From M3007 sp031398055 (GTDB lineage Bacteria > Bacteroidota > Bacteroidia > Chitinophagales > Saprospiraceae): a DNA stretch of 37,093 nt. The translations under genes and the position numbers were made by a program. Positions 23,884 through 33,439 of this stretch are shown in pieces (position 1 is the stretch's first letter; every line of letters begins with the position of its first letter). Below the pieces are notes generated by a model. The model did no database searches, was not told where the DNA came from, and saw only the letters and a program-made list of their open reading frames with translations. Location: contig JANNMS010000340.1 of assembly GCA_031398055.1 (NCBI GenBank), positions 1-37,093 on the forward strand, read 5' to 3'.

Positions 23884-26721
23884 TCAAAAACTAAACTGCC
23901 CGTCCGCATTGTTTTTCCGGTATGGCACTTTCAAAAAGTCCAAAGTGCCCGGTTTTACATTGATATAAAAATTGTACGTCCCGCGTTCGGGCTGCCAACT
24001 GAAAGCCATTTCCCAGCAATGTAAGTCGCGTCGGATGCTTAAATCGGGGTAAACCAATGATTTTGAAATCAAATCGTAACTTATATTTCTGACTTCAAGC
24101 GACCATTTTGAGTTCAGTTGCAGGCTGCCGGAAACACCCAAACTGTTCCGGGAAATCAAAAACGTGTCGCGGTTTGTGTTAAAAACTGGCCGCCGCTCGA
24201 ACGCAATCGTGTGGTCGAGCCGGAAAGTTTCGAACCACGATAGCACGTCGTCGTTGATTTTAGCAGGAGATTTTTGGTCTGGAATTTCGTCTTTTTTCGG
24301 TTTTTTGGTTTGCCAATCCCTGATTCTTGACAACGGAAAATTGGAAGTTATCGTAAATCCAAAACGTTCGAGTCGCACCAGTTTTCCGGTTTCTTTCACC
24401 GCAAATTTGTTGATTCGCCGACCTTTTGCGTCGGTGATGTACGGGTCGAACGTAACATTCCAGTTCAAATCGGACGTGCCTTTCAAAAGTTGCACGTTTC
24501 CGCCGGTGCCGACGGTCGTCCAGTGCAAGGTGTCGCCCGCCGGGTTCAAAATGTAGCTGCCCCGAAAAGCGAGGTTGTTGAAAATTTTGGCCTTTTTGAA
24601 AGCCGAGTCGCGGCGCGAGAAATATTTCATTTCCAACAAATTGACCACGCCCCAACTGATGGCCAATTGCCGTTTTCCACTGCTCGGACGGCCAAAAATC
24701 GCGTCATCGAAAATCGAATATTGCAAAGTATCGCGCAGTGCAGGCAGCAGCGAGGTGTAATAATCACGGAAATAATTGTACTTGTCTTTATTGAAATCTG
24801 GCCCCCAACCCATTGATACACTGGGTTTTACGGTGTGCCGGATGCCACGGAACCAGCCTTTTTTGGTTTGAAAAGTTTTGAAAAGGGCAGTGTTTACTGA
24901 AACCGAGGCATTGTAATTTCGGAAAGCGGAAAAACCCCATTTTCGGAGCGTCGTGTCGACGCCAAACTTTGAATTCAGGGTGTCAATTGTTCGAAAAACC
25001 TCACCTTGAATCGTGTCGTACAAATATTTCGCGTCGATCCGATCTAGCAATTTGTGCCGCACGGTGTACGGATACCAGTTTTCTTCCACAGAAATGCTCG
25101 GCGAAATGGTAAAATATTTCAAAAATTTCAGCGGCAGCGACGAACTCGCCCGGTGCTGGATGCCCGCCCGCATTTTGTTCAAAGTCTGCGAAGTGAAAAG
25201 CGTGGTGTCCGTCGCGTTTATCGTGTTTTGAAGTTGAGACGAATAATTGAGCGAGATTTTTTCGTAAAAACGCTCTTTTCCCACCCGTTTTTTCCTTTTC
25301 AAAGGATAAATCTGCTGCATCGTGAAATTCACGTTTGGCAAATTGATGGTCATTTGCCGCGACTGCGTGTTTTGGGAATGGGTCATCGCCGCCGTCAATT
25401 GATACGGTTTTCCCGGAAATGTCTGCCGATAAGTCATGTTCGACGACAAAGTATTTCGATAAACCGAGGCATAATCATTCTGATTCCGGTTTTGGTCGCG
25501 GTTGGTTTCGATGTTCACCGAACCGCCAAAATTTCGGGTCGGATGTGCTTTCGAATCTTGGTTGTGCGACCAGCGCAGGCCGTAAGATTTTTGTGAAGTG
25601 CGCATTGCCTTGGCATCTTCGCCGATCCGGTTGTTGAAATTTGTAGAAAAATTGCCGTTGTATTTGTATTTTTTGGTGTACCGCAAATCGGCAGCCAACA
25701 TAAAACTCCCCGCAAAATAAATGTCAGTCCGCAAAGTCAAATCCATGCCGCGATTGATGGGAATGTAATACCCGACGTTCTTCAAACCGAGACCCCACTG
25801 GTCAGAAAAATCAAAATCGCGCGGCAAAAGCAGTCCCGATTTTTTGTTTTTTGTAATCGGATAAAAACCAAAAGGCAAAACGAGCGGCGTCGGAACGCCC
25901 CCAATTTCGAGGTTTGAAAAACCGGTGACCACCAATTTGTCGGGGATAACTTTCAATTTTTTGGTGCGGATCCCAAAATGTGGGTGCGGGTCGTCGCAAG
26001 TTGTGAGGATGGCGTTTTGGTTGTAAATCGTATTTCTCGCCGTTTTCGAGGTGTCGCCGTCGTCTTTTGAGCCAACAAACTTGGCTTTTGCCCCCAAAAC
26101 ATACAAATCTTCCTGTTTGGTGTAGGCTTCGTAAATGATGCCTTTTTTTGATTTGAAATTGTAGCGCAGTTTTTTTGCCGAAAATGCCTGGTCGCCATCT
26201 TTGAATTCCGGCGCGCCCGCGACCCGCCCCGACGAATCCGCGAGACCCTCCGCCGTCACCGTATTTATATTGTAATCCAGCAAAATATAGCCCGCTTTCA
26301 AGTCAATCGAAGTATATTTCATGAAAGCATCGCCGTACAAATGCACCTGTTTGTTGGCCACATCGAACCACATCGAATCGCGCGCGCCGTATTCCATCGT
26401 CTCGTCGATGCCGTCACTCGACAATTTTACTTTTGATAAATCAACCACCAAAACCTCAGAACCTCCGGGAAAAATTGTTGTTGAACTCGCAGCCCGACCG
26501 GGAACGGAATCCAAAACGGTGCGCAATTTTGCATTTGGAAAATTGACTGTCGTCGAACTGGCAGGTTTCGGCGGCACGGTATCCAAAGAAATTTTAGTTA
26601 AATCATTTGAAACCGGTAACGAATCCGTTTGTTGCGCCGATAAAAAACTGGAAACCAACAGGCCAATGAACAGGCCTGAAATTTGAATAAAAAAGCGATA
26701 TTTGCGCCTGAGTTTTGTCAT
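23884..26721 (-). CDS. lptD: LptD/OstA-like outer-membrane LPS assembly protein
   Basis: A 945-aa protein with a signal peptide (~1-28, ending SFLSAQ), a Pro/Thr/Ser-rich spacer, an OstA/LptA-like beta-jellyroll region (~95-280, with VHLYGDAFMKY, YILLDYNINTVTAEG) and a long C-terminal beta-barrel region (~300-945). In known systems LptD inserts lipopolysaccharide into the outer leaflet with LptE. Bacteroidota versions are divergent; the conserved G-x-P-x-P-x-x-L-P-x-G-x-x-P segment is seen here (IGGVPTPLVLPFGFYPI). The frame remains open upstream to 27021, but that part overlaps the divergent amidase and lacks a signal; ATG 26721 gives a proper signal peptide. Its start is only 22 bp from the amidase start. 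Confidence 0.85.
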   Translation of the reverse strand: MTKLRRKYRFFIQISGLFIGLLVSSFLSAQQTDSLPVSNDLTKISLDTVPPKPASSTTVNFPNAKLRTVLDSVPGRAASSTTIFPGGSEVLVVDLSKVKLSSDGIDETMEYGARDSMWFDVANKQVHLYGDAFMKYTSIDLKAGYILLDYNINTVTAEGLADSSGRVAGAPEFKDGDQAFSAKKLRYNFKSKKGIIYEAYTKQEDLYVLGAKAKFVGSKDDGDTSKTARNTIYNQNAILTTCDDPHPHFGIRTKKLKVIPDKLVVTGFSNLEIGGVPTPLVLPFGFYPITKNKKSGLLLPRDFDFSDQWGLGLKNVGYYIPINRGMDLTLRTDIYFAGSFMLAADLRYTKKYKYNGNFSTNFNNRIGEDAKAMRTSQKSYGLRWSHNQDSKAHPTRNFGGSVNIETNRDQNRNQNDYASVYRNTLSSNMTYRQTFPGKPYQLTAAMTHSQNTQSRQMTINLPNVNFTMQQIYPLKRKKRVGKERFYEKISLNYSSQLQNTINATDTTLFTSQTLNKMRAGIQHRASSSLPLKFLKYFTISPSISVEENWYPYTVRHKLLDRIDAKYLYDTIQGEVFRTIDTLNSKFGVDTTLRKWGFSAFRNYNASVSVNTALFKTFQTKKGWFRGIRHTVKPSVSMGWGPDFNKDKYNYFRDYYTSLLPALRDTLQYSIFDDAIFGRPSSGKRQLAISWGVVNLLEMKYFSRRDSAFKKAKIFNNLAFRGSYILNPAGDTLHWTTVGTGGNVQLLKGTSDLNWNVTFDPYITDAKGRRINKFAVKETGKLVRLERFGFTITSNFPLSRIRDWQTKKPKKDEIPDQKSPAKINDDVLSWFETFRLDHTIAFERRPVFNTNRDTFLISRNSLGVSGSLQLNSKWSLEVRNISYDLISKSLVYPDLSIRRDLHCWEMAFSWQPERGTYNFYINVKPGTLDFLKVPYRKNNADGQFSF

Positions 26722-26743
26722 AATCCATTTATTCCAACCAAAA

Positions 26744-28069
26744 ATGTCGATGAGAAATAAGTTTAAAATCCCAACGATTTTGTGGATAGCCGCGTGGCTT
26801 TTTTCCGAAAATTTTAACCTCGCCTCCCCGGCGACGTCGGAAAGGTGCAAAAGTACAAACCCCGCTGCGTACACCATCAAAAAGGTCGTGATTGATGCCG
26901 GGCACGGCGGAAAAGACCCTGGTTGCGCCGGCCATTTTGCCCGCGAAAAACACAACACCCTCGCCATCGCCCTGAAATTGGGCGACATGATCCGCGCCAA
27001 TTTCCCCGAAGTGCAAGTCATTTACACACGCGAAACTGATGTTTTCGTTGAATTAAATGAACGCGCGGCCATCGCCAACCGCGAAAATGCCGACCTTTTT
27101 ATTTCAATTCATTGCAATGCGATTTCGGTTTCGAACTGGCACGGCACGGAAACTTATGTCATGGGTTTGCACACGGCGAAGGGAAATTTGGAGGTTGCAA
27201 AACGTGAAAATGCCTCCATTTTTTTGGAAGAGGATTACCAAAAAAATTACGAAGGCTACAATCCGAACTCGCCCGAAGCACATATTTTCGGCTCGGTTTG
27301 GCAAAGTGCGTACCTCGAACAAAGTATTTTGTTCGCCAGTTTGGTGCAAGAAAATGTGGTGAACATCGCCGGGCGCGAAAATAAAGGCGTGAAACAGGCG
27401 GGTTTTTTGGTGCTCCGTGCGACCGCGATGCCAGCCGTTTTGATTGAAACCGGTTTTTTGACCAATCGAAATGAAGATGAATTTATGGCTTCCGACGAAG
27501 GCCGCGAGCAAATGGCTTTGTCAATTTTGGAGGCATTTCGAGGCTACAAAAATCAAATGGAAGGTGGGGAAATTGCCAAAACCACGCCAGCGCAAAAATT
27601 GAAAAAGAAGGAATTTTCAAAAACCGGCGTCGAAAACGGCGTTCAAAAAAATGAAAAAATACCGCCAACCAACGAACGTTTTTCATCCAAAAAAGAAGAG
27701 CAGATTCCCGTTGCACAAGCCGTTTTGGTAAAAAATGTTGAAAAACCTACTGCAAATGATACTGTAAAACATGAAAATCCTGCTGTAAAACCAGCAAAAA
27801 TTGCGGTAAAACCAGCCGAAAACCAACCCGAAATATCATTTGAAAAAACGGCAACCGCCCCGAGTTTCAAAATTTTACTGACCACTTCTTCCAAAAAAAT
27901 AGACTTGAACGGCGAGCGATTCGACCTCGTCCCGAAAGTCGAAGAAAAAAAGGAAGGAAGCACTTACCACTATTTTGTGGGTAATTTCGCCACCGAAAAA
28001 GAAGCCGAAATCATGCAAGCCGAATTGAGAAATTTGGGTTTCGTGCAGGCAAAAGTCATTTCATACTAA
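26744..28069 (+). CDS. N-acetylmuramoyl-L-alanine amidase (amidase_3, AmiC type) with SPOR-like tail
   Basis: A 441-aa periplasmic zinc amidase that removes stem peptides from peptidoglycan during cell separation. Signal peptide ~1-27. The amidase_3 domain (~46-275) has the zinc ligands H54 (DAGHGGKDPG), E68 (AREKH) and H123 (SIHCNA), and the catalytic Glu235 (VLIETGFLTN). A Lys/Pro/Ala/Glu-rich linker (~285-385) leads to a C-terminal SPOR-like fold (~400-441, YHYFVGNFATEKEAEIMQAELRNLGFVQAKVI), expected to bind denuded glycan at the septum. Start ATG 26744; another ATG follows two codons later. It heads a rightward cluster with MlaD and a hybrid regulator and diverges from LptD, a gene neighbourhood seen in other Bacteroidota. 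Confidence 0.92.
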   Translation: MSMRNKFKIPTILWIAAWLFSENFNLASPATSERCKSTNPAAYTIKKVVIDAGHGGKDPGCAGHFAREKHNTLAIALKLGDMIRANFPEVQVIYTRETDVFVELNERAAIANRENADLFISIHCNAISVSNWHGTETYVMGLHTAKGNLEVAKRENASIFLEEDYQKNYEGYNPNSPEAHIFGSVWQSAYLEQSILFASLVQENVVNIAGRENKGVKQAGFLVLRATAMPAVLIETGFLTNRNEDEFMASDEGREQMALSILEAFRGYKNQMEGGEIAKTTPAQKLKKKEFSKTGVENGVQKNEKIPPTNERFSSKKEEQIPVAQAVLVKNVEKPTANDTVKHENPAVKPAKIAVKPAENQPEISFEKTATAPSFKILLTTSSKKIDLNGERFDLVPKVEEKKEGSTYHYFVGNFATEKEAEIMQAELRNLGFVQAKVISY

Positions 28070-28074
28070 CGATG

Positions 28075-28150
28075 AACTATGAACTATAAACTATGAACGA
28101 TTGGAGTTCAGGTTTCTTGGTTCATCGTTCATCGTTTATAGTTTATAGTT
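28075..28150. repeat. Inverted repeat between amidase and MCE genes
   Basis: Arms 28075-28101 and 28124-28150 (27 nt) pair with two mismatches and consist of repeated AACTATAAACTAT/GAACGATGAA words. It occupies the 86-bp gap within the cluster and could attenuate or process the amidase-mlaD transcript. Confidence 0.75.
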
Positions 28151-28155
28151 AAAAA

Positions 28156-29274
28156 ATGAAGATTAGTAACGAAACCAAAGTCGGCATTTTGGCCGTCGTC
28201 GCGCTTGCGATGGGCATTTGGGGCTTCAAATTTTTGAAGGGCGTAAACGTCCTGACTCCCGCACAAACATTTTACGTTCGGTACGATGACGTGGCGCAGT
28301 TGCGGCCCTCGTCGCCCGTTTTTTTAAATGGATTGCAAATCGGCGTGGTCAAATCGCTGGCGCAAGACCCTGAAAATGGCCAAAAAATCATCGCAGCATT
28401 GAATGTCGAACGCGGGTATTTGATTCCAAAAAATGCGGTTGCCGTTATCATTTCGGCCAGTTTGATGGGTGGAAAAGCCGTGGATTTGCAATTTGAAACG
28501 CCTTGTTTGGATGGCGATTGCGCCGAAAGCAGCGATTTTTTGCAAGGCCGTTTGCAGTCATTTTTAGAAAGCACGCTCGGCGACCCTGCCGAATTGGATG
28601 CCTACACCAAACGTTTGCAGGTCGGTTTGACGGCAGTTTACGATTCGATTGCCGACCCGAACGACCCGCAAGGTTTTGGGAAAACGCTTGTTGGTTTGCA
28701 GGTGACTTTGACAAATTTGGCAATCACCACCGCCAAAATCAACCGGATGCTGGACGGAACGACCGCGAACCTCGCCACGACGATGCAAAATGCGGCGAAC
28801 ATCACCGGGGCAATTTCGGATGGAAATCAAAACATCAAAAACGCCCTTGCCAACCTTGACGCCGCGACCGCGCAACTCAAAAACGTGGATTTTGGAAAGA
28901 CGATGGGCAAGGCCGAAAGTTCGATGGATTCCGTGAACCGCGCTTTGTCCGCGCTGCGCGGAACACTAAATTCGACAAGCCAAACTTTGCAAAAAGTGGA
29001 TGTTTTGACCCAAAAACTCACGACCGGCGAAGGCACCGCTGGGAAATTTTTGACCGACCCCGAACTTTACGACAACCTCGTCCGAGACACCCGCCACCTG
29101 CATCTTTTGATGCAAGATCTACGGATAAACCCGAAAAGGTACACGACCGTCAAACTCAAACTTTTTGGAAAAAACAAAACACCCGGCTACGAAAATCCCA
29201 TCGACGACCCCGCGTATCAATTGTTGATGGATAGTTTGGAAATGGATTACAGCAAAAAGCATTTGAAACAGTAG
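28156..29274 (+). CDS. MlaD/MCE-family lipid-transport substrate-binding protein
   Basis: A 372-aa protein anchored by one N-terminal membrane helix (~9-27) with an MCE domain at ~38-120 (TFYVRYDDVAQLRPSSPVFLNGLQIGVVKSL) and a long, mostly helical C-terminal part (~150-330). MCE proteins form hexameric rings that carry phospholipid between inner and outer membranes with an MlaFE-type ABC transporter. No ABC partner is encoded nearby. Together with LptD and the amidase it forms an envelope-biogenesis cluster. It is followed by only 7 bp and then the hybrid regulator, so the two are likely co-transcribed. Confidence 0.9.
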   Translation: MKISNETKVGILAVVALAMGIWGFKFLKGVNVLTPAQTFYVRYDDVAQLRPSSPVFLNGLQIGVVKSLAQDPENGQKIIAALNVERGYLIPKNAVAVIISASLMGGKAVDLQFETPCLDGDCAESSDFLQGRLQSFLESTLGDPAELDAYTKRLQVGLTAVYDSIADPNDPQGFGKTLVGLQVTLTNLAITTAKINRMLDGTTANLATTMQNAANITGAISDGNQNIKNALANLDAATAQLKNVDFGKTMGKAESSMDSVNRALSALRGTLNSTSQTLQKVDVLTQKLTTGEGTAGKFLTDPELYDNLVRDTRHLHLLMQDLRINPKRYTTVKLKLFGKNKTPGYENPIDDPAYQLLMDSLEMDYSKKHLKQ

Positions 29275-29281
29275 AAATTGA

Positions 29282-32200
29282 ATGCACCGAACTTTTATTT
29301 TTAGAAAATCGCTGCAAGTTTTTACCCCTTTTTTCTTTCCACTTTTTTTGGCCGCGCAAGTGCCGCAGCCGACCATTTCTTTCGAACATTTCGGCACCGA
29401 AAAAGGCCTCTCGCACGAGATGGTCAATTGCATGATTCAAGACCGCCGCGGATTTTTGTGGGTCGGCACGGCGAACGGCTTGAACCGTTTTGACGGCTAC
29501 AATTTTAAGGTTTACAAAAACCGGCAAGGCGATATTTCGAGCCTGAGCAACAACACCGTGCAATCCATTTTTGAAGACCGCGACGGCATCATTTGGGTCG
29601 GGACAAGCGGCGGATTGAACCGTTTTGATCCAAAAACAGAAAATTTCCGCCAATTTTTCCATCACCCGGCCGATCCCAAAAGTATTTCTTTCAACCAAAT
29701 CAGTTCCATTTTTGGGGACAAATCTGGCGATTTGTGGCTCGGCGCGTTTTCGGTTTTGGAAAAATTTGACCGGAAAACGGGCGATTGCACGCACCTCAAT
29801 CCGCCCGCATTCAACCCCGATTTTCCGAGCGAAACCCGAGACATCCGCTCAATTTTCGAATTTGACGGCGACCTTTTTTTCTCGGCCTGGGGCGCAGGGA
29901 TTTGGCGTTTTCGGCGGCAGGCGGGCACATTTGAGCGGGTTTTTAGCGACGCAATTCCTCGGCAATTTCAAAGTTGGGCGCAAAATTTTTACCTCGACCG
30001 CGCCGGAAATTTGATGGCCATTGACCGGACAGTTTTGCGGTTCGACCATGCCCGAAATGTTTTTGAAGTGCTTGCCGGAAACCCATCGGAGTTCAGCCAA
30101 ACCGTTGTTTTTCAGTTGAAAAACGGCGCGTTTTTGGTCGGAACAGAAGGCCGCGGGCTGCTGGAATTTGACAAAAACTTTGTGGAAAAGCGACGCACAC
30201 TGCTCGACCCAAACCATTCTAATCATTTCAACAATTTCATTACGCTTATTTTTGAAGACAGGGGTGGTGAAATTTGGCTCGGCACAGCGGGCGATGGTTT
30301 GTTCAAATTTGACCCGACAGCCAAAAAATTCAACAGTTTTCGGCATGAAAACGGGCTGAGTGCCGACAATGTCACCGCAGTTTTGGAGACAAAATCGGAC
30401 AAAATTTTGGTCGGCACGAGGCTCAACGGTATCGATATTTTTGACCCAAAAACCCAAAGTTTTTCGCGTTTTCAACTTCCCGCCATCCCATTTTCAAGCC
30501 ACATCAAAACCATTTTTCGGGACAGCCGGGGGCAAATTTGGATTGGAACGTGGGGCGCGGGACTGGTTTTTTTCGATGAAAAAACAGGCCAGTTTCGAAA
30601 TTTTAAATATTCAAAATCTGAAAACACGTCCATTCCCAACAATTTCGTGTCGTCCATCGCCGAAAGTTTGGACAATAAAATCTGGGTGGCCTCGACCGAA
30701 GGCATTGCCGTTATCGGTTTGGAGGAGGTGGAAACGGGCATTTTTAAACGATATATTTTTCAAAAAGACAATCCAAACGGGTTGAGCGACTTACGGCCAG
30801 ACGTTGTTTTTTGCGACAGCGGCGGAAAAATTTGGGTCGGCACGGCGGCGGGTGGATTGAATCTTTTTGACCCAAAAAACGATGGGTTCAAACATTTTTT
30901 GCACAACCAAAACGGGGCAAAAAATTTGAGCAGCAGCAAGGTTTTGTCCATTTTTGAAGACTCAAAAAACAGGTTGTGGATTGGTTGCTCTGGCGGCGGT
31001 TTGAACCTTTTTGTGCCTGAAAACCAACACTTTATCCATTTTTCAGAACCCGACGGATTGCCGAACGACGAGGTAAAATCCATGACCGAAGATGCCCACG
31101 GAATGCTGTGGCTGACGACAAATCACGGTATTTCGAGGTTCGATCCAGCGCGAAAATTTTTTAAAAATTACGATGAAACGGACGGTTTACCGGGCAATCA
31201 TTTTTCGCCGTTGGCCATTTTACGCAGCCGTTTTGATGGAAAAATTTACGCTGGGGCGAAGGAAGGCTTGGCGGTTTTTCACCCGGACAGCATCCGGAAT
31301 TCCACGTTTTTGCCGCCCGTTTTTATCACCAATTTTGTGAAATACCGAACGGTCGCCGACCAAAATTTCGCCGAAAACGTGGTCGGAATTTGCGACCTCG
31401 AACGCCTCGAACTTTCGTATTTGGAAAACACTTTCACTGTCGGTTTTTCGGCACTGAATTTTCGGAACGCCGAAAAAAACAAATATGCCTACCGGCTCGT
31501 CGGGCTGAACGAAAACTGGATTTTTTCGGCTGAAAAACGCGAAGTGACTTTTTCAAATTTGCCGCCCGGCGAGTACATTTTGCAGGTAAAAGCCTCGAAC
31601 AACGACGATATTTGGAACCAAACGTCCCGAAATTTGAAAATAATCATCCATCCGCCGTGGTGGAAAACATGGTGGGCGATGGGTATTTGGGCGTTTTTGG
31701 CGGCGGCGACCGTGTTTCAAATTTATCGTTTTCAGTTGAAAAAAAAGTTGAGCGAGGCCGAAACTGCCCGGTTGCGCGAGTTGGATATTTTGAAATCTCG
31801 GCTTTACACAAACATCACCCACGAATTTCGGACGCCGCTGACCGTGATTTTGGGCATGACCGAGCAACTCGAAACCGATTTGCCGATGGCGAAAAAAGGC
31901 GTTGTCGAAACCATCCGGCGCAACGGAAAAAACTTGTTGGGACTGATAAACCAATTGCTCGACCTTTCGAAATTGGAGCACAAATCTTTGAAACTGGATT
32001 TTCAGCGCGGCAATGTTTTGCCTTTTTTGCGCTACGTCGCCGAATCTTTCCAATCCTACGCGAACGCGCAAAATCTGTCGCTGCGGTTTTTCAGTCCGCT
32101 GGAAAATTTGGAAATGGATTTTGACCCGCCGCAACTTCAAAATGTGCTGACCAATTTGATTTCAAATGCTTTGAAATTCACGCGTCCTGCGGCTGGCGGC

Positions 32201-33439
32201 GGTGAAATTTGGGTGCGGTTCGAGGAAAAAAATGGGCAAGCGATTTTGAGCGTCCGCGACTCGGGAATCGGGATTTCTGAAAAAGATCTGCCGCACATTT
32301 TTGACCGTTTTTTTCAGGTTGACAATTCTTCCACGCGCTCTGGCGAGGGCACGGGCATCGGTTTGGCCTACGTTCAGGAATTGGTGAATTTGATGGGCGG
32401 AAAAATCGAGGTGGAAAGTAGGCTGGGCGAGGGTTCGGTTTTTCGGGTGTTTTTGCCGGTTCGGCAGGTTGAAAATGTGGGCGTGCGGGTGCTTGATTTT
32501 GGGGAAATTTCAAATTTCAAATCTGACATTTCAAATTTCAAATTTCCTAAAACCGAAGAAATACGTTTACCAAACCTTAAAGGTTTGGTAAACTTGGCCA
32601 CGGAAAACACCGATTTGCCTCTCCTTTTAATCATCGAAGACAACCCCGACGTGGTAGATTATTTAAAATCATGTCTTGCCGGAATTTATCAAATTGAAGT
32701 TGCGTTCAACGGCGAAATCGGCATTCAAAAAGCGGTAGAATTTATCCCAGACCTAATTTTGAGCGACGTGATGATGCCCGGAAAAGACGGTTTTGAGGTC
32801 TGCGAAACCTTGAAAAACGACGAACGGACAAGCCACATCCCCATCATTTTGCTGACGGCGAAGGCCGATTTGCCTTCCAAAATTGCGGGGCTGCGGCGGG
32901 GCGCGGATGCTTATTTGGCCAAACCTTTTGACCGGGAAGAATTGATGGTGCGGCTGGAAAAATTGATGGTTTTGCGGCGACGGCTGATGGCGCATTTTGC
33001 GTCGGTTTCCCAAATTTTGACTTTGGAAAATGCGCCGGAAAACGAGGGCGATTTTTCAAAAGAAGATGAATTTATCCAAAAAATAAAGGCTATTTTAGAA
33101 GAAAATATCGGCGACGAGGATTTTGGGCTGCCGCAACTTTGCCAAAAAATCGGGATGAGCCGCTCGCAACTTTTTCGAAAAATGAAGGCTTTGATTGACC
33201 GCGCGCCCGCTGATTTTATCAAAACTTATCGGCTCGAAAAGGCAAAAATGCTGCTTTCAAATTCTGATTTGACGGTTTCGGAAGTGGCTTGGCAGGTGGG
33301 TTTTAAGGATTTGGCGCATTTTTCAAAATCGTTTTTGGAGGAGTTTGGGATGAATCCAAGTGCGAATTGGAGGTCGAAATTTATTTCGACCCACGCGCAT
33401 GGTCGAAATAAATTTCGACCTCCAAGTGGTTCGAAATAA
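29282..33439 (+). CDS. Hybrid two-component regulator (Reg_prop/Y_Y_Y/HK/RR/AraC)
   Basis: A 1385-aa one-protein signalling system typical of Bacteroidota. Signal peptide ~1-24; periplasmic beta-propeller of Reg_prop repeats (~30-690, repeated [IL]WVGT..GLNRFD units); Y_Y_Y domain (~710-785); membrane helix ~798-815; HisKA with phospho-acceptor H847 (THEFRTPLTV); HATPase (~945-1065, NLISNALKF, DSGIGIS, GTGIGLAYV); receiver (~1115-1230) with D1120 and phospho-acceptor D1162 (LILSDVMMPG) and K in YLAKPFD; AraC-type HTH (~1275-1370). The kinase-receiver linker (~1078-1110) and the C-terminal ~24 residues are encoded by repeat-like DNA; the stop codon lies inside a REP-like hairpin. The gene starts 7 bp after the MCE gene and has no SusCD/PUL neighbour, so its target is unknown. 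Confidence 0.93.
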   Translation: MHRTFIFRKSLQVFTPFFFPLFLAAQVPQPTISFEHFGTEKGLSHEMVNCMIQDRRGFLWVGTANGLNRFDGYNFKVYKNRQGDISSLSNNTVQSIFEDRDGIIWVGTSGGLNRFDPKTENFRQFFHHPADPKSISFNQISSIFGDKSGDLWLGAFSVLEKFDRKTGDCTHLNPPAFNPDFPSETRDIRSIFEFDGDLFFSAWGAGIWRFRRQAGTFERVFSDAIPRQFQSWAQNFYLDRAGNLMAIDRTVLRFDHARNVFEVLAGNPSEFSQTVVFQLKNGAFLVGTEGRGLLEFDKNFVEKRRTLLDPNHSNHFNNFITLIFEDRGGEIWLGTAGDGLFKFDPTAKKFNSFRHENGLSADNVTAVLETKSDKILVGTRLNGIDIFDPKTQSFSRFQLPAIPFSSHIKTIFRDSRGQIWIGTWGAGLVFFDEKTGQFRNFKYSKSENTSIPNNFVSSIAESLDNKIWVASTEGIAVIGLEEVETGIFKRYIFQKDNPNGLSDLRPDVVFCDSGGKIWVGTAAGGLNLFDPKNDGFKHFLHNQNGAKNLSSSKVLSIFEDSKNRLWIGCSGGGLNLFVPENQHFIHFSEPDGLPNDEVKSMTEDAHGMLWLTTNHGISRFDPARKFFKNYDETDGLPGNHFSPLAILRSRFDGKIYAGAKEGLAVFHPDSIRNSTFLPPVFITNFVKYRTVADQNFAENVVGICDLERLELSYLENTFTVGFSALNFRNAEKNKYAYRLVGLNENWIFSAEKREVTFSNLPPGEYILQVKASNNDDIWNQTSRNLKIIIHPPWWKTWWAMGIWAFLAAATVFQIYRFQLKKKLSEAETARLRELDILKSRLYTNITHEFRTPLTVILGMTEQLETDLPMAKKGVVETIRRNGKNLLGLINQLLDLSKLEHKSLKLDFQRGNVLPFLRYVAESFQSYANAQNLSLRFFSPLENLEMDFDPPQLQNVLTNLISNALKFTRPAAGGGEIWVRFEEKNGQAILSVRDSGIGISEKDLPHIFDRFFQVDNSSTRSGEGTGIGLAYVQELVNLMGGKIEVESRLGEGSVFRVFLPVRQVENVGVRVLDFGEISNFKSDISNFKFPKTEEIRLPNLKGLVNLATENTDLPLLLIIEDNPDVVDYLKSCLAGIYQIEVAFNGEIGIQKAVEFIPDLILSDVMMPGKDGFEVCETLKNDERTSHIPIILLTAKADLPSKIAGLRRGADAYLAKPFDREELMVRLEKLMVLRRRLMAHFASVSQILTLENAPENEGDFSKEDEFIQKIKAILEENIGDEDFGLPQLCQKIGMSRSQLFRKMKALIDRAPADFIKTYRLEKAKMLLSNSDLTVSEVAWQVGFKDLAHFSKSFLEEFGMNPSANWRSKFISTHAHGRNKFRPPSGSK
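32505..32593. repeat. Repeat-derived linker DNA inside the hybrid regulator gene
   Basis: Two near-identical ATTTCAAATTTCAAAT blocks separated by CTGAC are followed by AATACG and a palindrome with 13-bp arms and a TAA centre (32565-32593). The frame is kept open and encodes repeated ISNFK words and PNLKGLVNLA. The palindrome is related to the intergenic one at 11032-11070. Confidence 0.75.

Noticed and set aside
26722..27021. N-terminal extension of the LptD-like frame up to 27021
   Set aside because: It overlaps the conserved catalytic region of the divergent amidase and would hide the clear signal peptide that begins at 26721.
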